Assembly (NCBI GenBank): GCA_905221215.1
Contig: CAJNCI010000001.1
Span: forward strand, 186,001-250,000
Direction of reading: 5' to 3'
DNA length: 64,000 nucleotides
Origin: a bacterium
Lineage (GTDB): Bacteria; Bacillota; Bacilli; Lactobacillales; Streptococcaceae
Shown: positions 60,572 through 64,000 of the stretch, piece by piece
How positions within the stretch are numbered: the first letter of the stretch is position 1
Layout: the number at the start of each line of letters is the position of its first letter
Notes under the pieces: generated by a model
The model's database searches: none
Told to the model about the DNA's origin: nothing
The model's input: the letters and a program-made list of their open reading frames with translations, nothing else
Made by a program: the position numbers and the translations under genes

Positions 60572-61681
60572 ATGGCAACAAAACAAAAAGAAGTAACAAC
60601 ATTTGACGTACAAGTAGCAGAATTTATCCGTAATCATAAACAAAAAGGGACAGCAACAGATGATGAAATCAATGCTAGTCTTGTCCTTCCTTTTACCTTG
60701 GATGCTGATGGGATTGAAGATCTCTTGCAACGAATTCAGGATGCAGGGATTTCAATCACAGATAACGAAGGAAATCCAAGTGCGCGTGTTCTTAGTGCAG
60801 AAGAAGAACCAGAACTTAGCGATGAGGATTTGATTGGTTCAACTTCGGCTAAGGTCAATGACCCTGTCCGTATGTACTTGAAAGAAATCGGGGTCGTACC
60901 TCTTTTGACCAATGAAGAGGAAAAAGAATTGGCACTTGCTGTTGAAGCTGGCGATATCGAAGCCAAACAACGTCTTGCGGAAGCCAACCTTCGTTTGGTT
61001 GTTTCTATTGCCAAACGCTATGTCGGCCGTGGTATGCAGTTCCTTGACTTGATTCAAGAAGGGAACATGGGCTTGATGAAGGCGGTTGACAAGTTTGACT
61101 ATTCTAAAGGATTCAAGTTCTCAACTTACGCAACTTGGTGGATTCGTCAGGCTATCACTCGTGCTATTGCGGATCAAGCTCGTACCATTCGTATTCCAGT
61201 CCACATGGTTGAAACCATCAATAAATTGGTTCGTGAACAGCGTAATCTCCTTCAAGAATTGGGACAAGATCCAACGCCAGAACAAATCGCTGAACGTATG
61301 GATATGACCCCTGACAAGGTTCGTGAAATCTTGAAGATTGCTCAAGAACCAGTATCGCTTGAAACACCAATCGGTGAAGAGGATGATAGCCATCTTGGGG
61401 ACTTTATCGAAGATGAAGTGATTGAAAATCCAGTGGACTACACAACTCGTATCGTCTTGCGTGAGCAGCTGGATGAGGTCTTGGATACTCTTACAGACCG
61501 TGAAGAAAACGTCTTGCGTCTACGTTTTGGACTAGATGATGGTAAAATGCGCACCCTTGAAGATGTAGGTAAAGTCTTTAACGTAACCCGTGAGCGTATC
61601 CGTCAGATTGAAGCCAAGGCTTTGAGAAAACTACGCCAACCAAGTCGCAGCAAACCGCTTCGTGATTTTATTGAAGACTAA
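60572..61681 (+). CDS. rpoD: Primary sigma factor SigA (RpoD)
   Basis: 369-aa housekeeping sigma factor. Region 1.1-like N-terminus, then region 2 with [20 protein letters not shown] (about 165) and [10 protein letters not shown] (about 189), region 3, and the region 4 helix-turn-helix with [24 protein letters not shown] upstream; starts 2 nt after dnaG. It reads the extended -10 promoters seen across this window. Confidence 0.99.
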   Translation: MATKQKEVTTFDVQVAEFIRNHKQKGTATDDEINASLVLPFTLDADGIEDLLQRIQDAGISITDNEGNPSARVLSAEEEPELSDEDLIGSTSAKVNDPVRMYLKEIGVVPLLTNEEEKELALAVEAGDIEAKQRLAEANLRLVVSIAKRYVGRGMQFLDLIQEGNMGLMKAVDKFDYSKGFKFSTYATWWIRQAITRAIADQARTIRIPVHMVETINKLVREQRNLLQELGQDPTPEQIAERMDMTPDKVREILKIAQEPVSLETPIGEEDDSHLGDFIEDEVIENPVDYTTRIVLREQLDEVLDTLTDREENVLRLRFGLDDGKMRTLEDVGKVFNVTRERIRQIEAKALRKLRQPSRSKPLRDFIED

Positions 61682-61695
61682 GAGTGAGGATAAAT

Positions 61696-62025
61696 ATGGC
61701 TTATACAGAAGAGCAAATTGAAAACATCAAAACACGCATTTTAACAGCCTTGGAAGAAGTCATCGACCCTGAGTTGGGAATCGATATTGTCAATCTTGGT
61801 TTGATTTATGAGATTCGTTTTGATGGCGACACAGGTCAAACAGAGATTGATATGACTTTGACAACTATGGGATGTCCCCTAGCTGACCTTTTGACGGACC
61901 AGATTTATGATGCCATGACAGAGGTGCCAGAAGTAACTGATACTGAGGTTAAATTAGTCTGGTATCCAGCTTGGACAGTTGAAAAAATGAGTCGCTATGC
62001 CCGCATTGCCCTAGGCATTAAGTAA
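61696..62025 (+). CDS. DUF59 / MIP18-family metal-sulfur cluster assembly protein
   Basis: 109-aa protein of the SufT/PaaD (DUF59) family, which helps iron-sulfur cluster maturation. The conserved EEVIDPELGIDIVNLGLIYEI (about 17-37) and TTMGCPLAD with the conserved Cys are visible. GAGGAT at 61686-61691 supports ATG 61696. Last gene of the dnaG-rpoD unit. Confidence 0.9.
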   Translation: MAYTEEQIENIKTRILTALEEVIDPELGIDIVNLGLIYEIRFDGDTGQTEIDMTLTTMGCPLADLLTDQIYDAMTEVPEVTDTEVKLVWYPAWTVEKMSRYARIALGIK

Positions 62026-62041
62026 ACATATAAAAGCATGT

Positions 62042-62096
62042 GAGAGACAGTTGGAAAAGAAAGGAAATTTCCCCTTCTTTTCCAACTGTCTCTCCT
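62042..62096. terminator. Long perfect hairpin after the dnaG-rpoD-DUF59 unit
   Basis: Twenty-bp perfect inverted repeat: 62042-62061 pairs with 62075-62094, about 13-nt loop. The tail CCTTTCTTTTG is pyrimidine-rich but lacks a clean T-run. Probably terminator; unusually long for this genome. Confidence 0.7.
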
Positions 62097-62124
62097 TTCT
62101 TTTGCTGATTTTCTTCAAAGAAAA

Positions 62125-62133
62125 TGATATAAT
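62125..62133 (+). promoter_or_regulatory. Extended -10 promoter of cpoA
   Basis: TGA followed by TATAAT (62128-62133). The ATG lies only 7 nt downstream, so the transcript should start at or next to the start codon. Confidence 0.75.
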
Positions 62134-62140
62134 AGTAGTT

Positions 62141-63184
62141 ATGGAAAAAAAGAAATTACGCATCAATATGTTGAGTTCAAGTGAGAAAGTAGCAGGACAA
62201 GGAGTTTCAGGTGCCTACCGTGAATTAGTTCGTCTTCTTCACCGTGATGCTAAGGACCAATTGATTGTTACTGAAAATCTTCCAATTGAGGCAGATGTGA
62301 CTCACTTTCATACGATTGATTTCCCCTATTATTTATCTACATTCCAAAAGAAACGTTCAGGGAGAAAAATTGGCTATGTGCATTTCTTGCCTGATACACT
62401 TGAGGGAAGTTTGAAAATTCCATTTTTCTTAAAGGGAATTGTCAAACGCTATGTATTTTCTTTTTACAACCGGATGGAGCACTTGGTTGTGGTCAATCCT
62501 ATGTTTATCGAGGATTTGGTGGCAGCTGGTATTCCACGTGAAAAAGTGACCTATATTCCTAACTTTGTCAATAAGGAAAAATGGCATCCTCTTCCACAAG
62601 AAGAGGTAGCTCGACTACGCGAAGAGCTAGGTCTTAGTGACAATCAGTTTATCGTAGTAGGTGCTGGTCAAGTTCAGAAACGTAAAGGGATTGATGATTT
62701 TATCCGTCTGGCTGAGGAATTGCCTCAAATTACCTTTATTTGGGCGGGTGGTTTCTCTTTTGGGGGCATGACAGATGGTTATGAACGCTACAAGAAAATA
62801 ATGGAAAATCCCCCTAAAAACTTGATTTTTCCAGGTATTGTATCGCCAGAGCGGATGCGAGAGTTGTATGCCCTAGCGGACCTTTTCTTGTTGCCTAGTT
62901 ACAATGAGCTATTTCCTATGACTATTTTAGAGGCTGCTAGTTGTGAAGCTCCTATTATGTTGCGTGATTTGGATCTCTATAAGGTGATTTTGGAGGGAAA
63001 TTATCGGGCGACAGCAGATAGAGAAGAGATGAAAGAAGCTATTTTGGAATATCAAGCCAATCCTGCTGCCTTAAAAGAACTTAAAGAAAAGGCTAAAAAT
63101 ATTTCTAGAGAGTATTCTGAAGAGCATCTGTTACAAATCTGGTTGGACTTTTATGAGAAACAAGCCGCTTTAGGGAGAAAGTAA
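62141..63184 (+). CDS. cpoA: Glycolipid glycosyltransferase CpoA (GT4 family)
   Basis: 347-aa glycosyltransferase; pneumococcal CpoA makes galactosyl-glucosyl-diacylglycerol, and mutants change piperacillin resistance and competence. GT4 features: GAGQVQKRKGIDDFI (sugar-nucleotide domain, about 187-201) and LLPSYNELFPMTILEAASC (E-x7-E, about 268-286). ATG 62141 is the most likely start although no Shine-Dalgarno precedes it, because the -10 ends 7 nt upstream (leaderless). The ORF's upstream ATG at 62051 lies in the terminator hairpin. Operon with the next glycosyltransferase. Confidence 0.92.
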   Translation: MEKKKLRINMLSSSEKVAGQGVSGAYRELVRLLHRDAKDQLIVTENLPIEADVTHFHTIDFPYYLSTFQKKRSGRKIGYVHFLPDTLEGSLKIPFFLKGIVKRYVFSFYNRMEHLVVVNPMFIEDLVAAGIPREKVTYIPNFVNKEKWHPLPQEEVARLREELGLSDNQFIVVGAGQVQKRKGIDDFIRLAEELPQITFIWAGGFSFGGMTDGYERYKKIMENPPKNLIFPGIVSPERMRELYALADLFLLPSYNELFPMTILEAASCEAPIMLRDLDLYKVILEGNYRATADREEMKEAILEYQANPAALKELKEKAKNISREYSEEHLLQIWLDFYEKQAALGRK

Positions 63185-63199
63185 AAAGTGAGGTAATCT

Positions 63200-64000
63200 A
63201 TGCGAATTGGTTTATTTACAGATACCTATTTTCCTCAGGTTTCAGGTGTAGCGACCAGTATTCGAACCTTGAAAACAGAGCTTGAAAAGCAGGGGCATGC
63301 TGTTTTTATCTTTACGACGACAGATAAGGATGTCAATCGTTATGAAGATTGGCAAATTATCCGCATTCCAAGTGTTCCTTTTTTTGCTTTTAAAGACCGT
63401 CGCTTTGCCTACCGAGGTTTCAGCAAGGCGCTTGAAATTGCCAAACAGTATCAACTGGATATTATCCATACTCAGACAGAATTTTCTCTTGGCTTGTTGG
63501 GGATTTGGATTGCGCGTGAACTGAAGATTCCGGTCATCCATACCTATCACACCCAGTACGAAGACTATGTGCATTATATTGCTAAGGGAATGCTGATTCG
63601 TCCGAGTATGGTCAAGTATCTGGTCAGAGGTTTCCTTCATGACGTGGATGGGGTTATTTGCCCGAGTGAGATTGTTCGTGACTTGCTATCTGACTATAAA
63701 GTCAAGGTTGAAAAACGGGTCATTCCAACTGGGATCGAATTAGCTAAGTTTGAGCGTCCAGAAATCAAGCAGGAAAATTTGAAAGAACTGCGTAGTAAAT
63801 TAGGGATTCAAGATGATGAAAAGATGCTGCTTAGTCTTTCCAGAATTTCCTATGAAAAAAATATTCAAGCAGTACTAGCAGCCTTTGCAGAAGTTCTGAA
63901 AGAAGAAGACAAGGTTAAACTGGTGGTAGCTGGGGATGGTCCTTATCTGAATGACCTCAAGGAGCAAGCCAAAAAACTAGAGATTCAAGACTCAGTCATC
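63200..64000 (+). CDS. Glucosyl-diacylglycerol synthase-type glycosyltransferase (partial)
   Basis: GT4 glycosyltransferase cut by the window end; 267 codons visible. Starts MRIGLFTDTYFPQVSGVATS, the typical N-terminus of diacylglycerol glucosyltransferases, with TYHTQYEDYVHYI and SRISYEKNIQAVL further on. The pneumococcal neighbour of cpoA makes glucosyl-diacylglycerol, the substrate of CpoA, so the pair would form a glycolipid pathway. GTGAGGTAATCT precedes the ATG. Confidence 0.9.
   Translation, partial: MRIGLFTDTYFPQVSGVATSIRTLKTELEKQGHAVFIFTTTDKDVNRYEDWQIIRIPSVPFFAFKDRRFAYRGFSKALEIAKQYQLDIIHTQTEFSLGLLGIWIARELKIPVIHTYHTQYEDYVHYIAKGMLIRPSMVKYLVRGFLHDVDGVICPSEIVRDLLSDYKVKVEKRVIPTGIELAKFERPEIKQENLKELRSKLGIQDDEKMLLSLSRISYEKNIQAVLAAFAEVLKEEDKVKLVVAGDGPYLNDLKEQAKKLEIQDSVI

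Noticed and set aside
62051..62140. Upstream extension of cpoA by 30 codons
   Set aside because: Falls in the 20-bp hairpin and upstream of the -10 box, so it would not be transcribed from that promoter.

Overview
The window is low-GC Gram-positive chromosome from a Mitis-group Streptococcus (S. mitis / S. pneumoniae / S. pseudopneumoniae / S. oralis type). Evidence: phosphorylcholine-related surface genes (choline-binding phosphorylcholine esterase, LytB-type glucosaminidase), a pneumococcal-type BOX repeat, SigX (ComX) cin-box promoters before comEA and coiA, extended -10 (TGn) promoters, and protein lengths matching pneumococcal orthologues from memory (PBP3 catalytic residues, EF-Tu 398 aa, PmrA 399 aa, PavA 551 aa, DnaG 586 aa). 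No tRNA or rRNA gene, CRISPR array, intact insertion sequence or prophage was seen.

Layout. 1-3.5 kb: PBP3/DacA (minus, cut by the window edge), an AI-2E-family membrane protein, and tuf with its own promoter and terminator. 3.6-5.7 kb: a minus-strand pair, DEAD-box helicase and Gfo/Idh/MocA oxidoreductase. 5.8-8.5 kb: YoaK-like membrane protein, the L21-leader/rplU-prp-rpmA operon, and a small AT-rich lipoprotein. 8.7-12.9 kb: LysR regulator-lspA-rluD-pce. 13-16.2 kb: proBAC. 16.3-19 kb: tmk-holB-yabA-rsmI. 19-24.8 kb: trmFO, pyrH-frr, cvfB-like, yozE-like, phoH, GNAT. 24.8-27.7 kb: competence operon comEA-comEC. 27.7-29.9 kb: a decayed Tyr/Trp/Gly-rich small peptide gene followed by a two-gene ABC exporter. 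29.9-31.8 kb: L20-leader/infC-rpmI-rplT and gloA. 31.8-33.8 kb: PyrR-type leader and pyrK-pyrDb. 33.9-37.5 kb: lytB, a BOX element and convergent pavA. 37.6-42.5 kb: ybeY-dgkA-era-mutM-coaE-pmrA-rpmG and secG. 42.5-46.2 kb: rnr-smpB-tehB. 46.2-47.0 kb: a HicAB toxin-antitoxin module. 47-51.5 kb: coiA-pepF-O-methyltransferase and prsA. 51.6-55.6 kb: ftsW, ppc. 55.7-58.7 kb: T-box-controlled ABC importer (trpXYZ type). 58.8-62 kb: dnaG-rpoD-DUF59. 62.1-64 kb: two glycolipid glycosyltransferases (cpoA and the next gene, cut by the window edge).

Most of the window is conserved core genome. The most interesting spot is the HicAB module between tehB and coiA. It is bracketed by a near-perfect 42/43-nt direct repeat that carries a terminator plus the SigX cin-box of the coiA late-competence promoter. 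The insertion therefore seems to have duplicated the promoter, leaving one copy in front of the toxin gene and one in front of coiA. The module also has its own consensus SigA promoter with a palindrome that could be a HicB operator. This suggests, but does not prove, a toxin-antitoxin system wired to competence.

Other points worth checking: an 11-codon basic, Trp-containing leader ORF between the T-box and its transporter; cpoA and dacA, which look leaderless; an AUA start codon for infC; a 9-bp inverted repeat spanning the dnaG promoter; ComEC with a degraded metal-binding motif; and the decayed peptide gene next to the ABC exporter.
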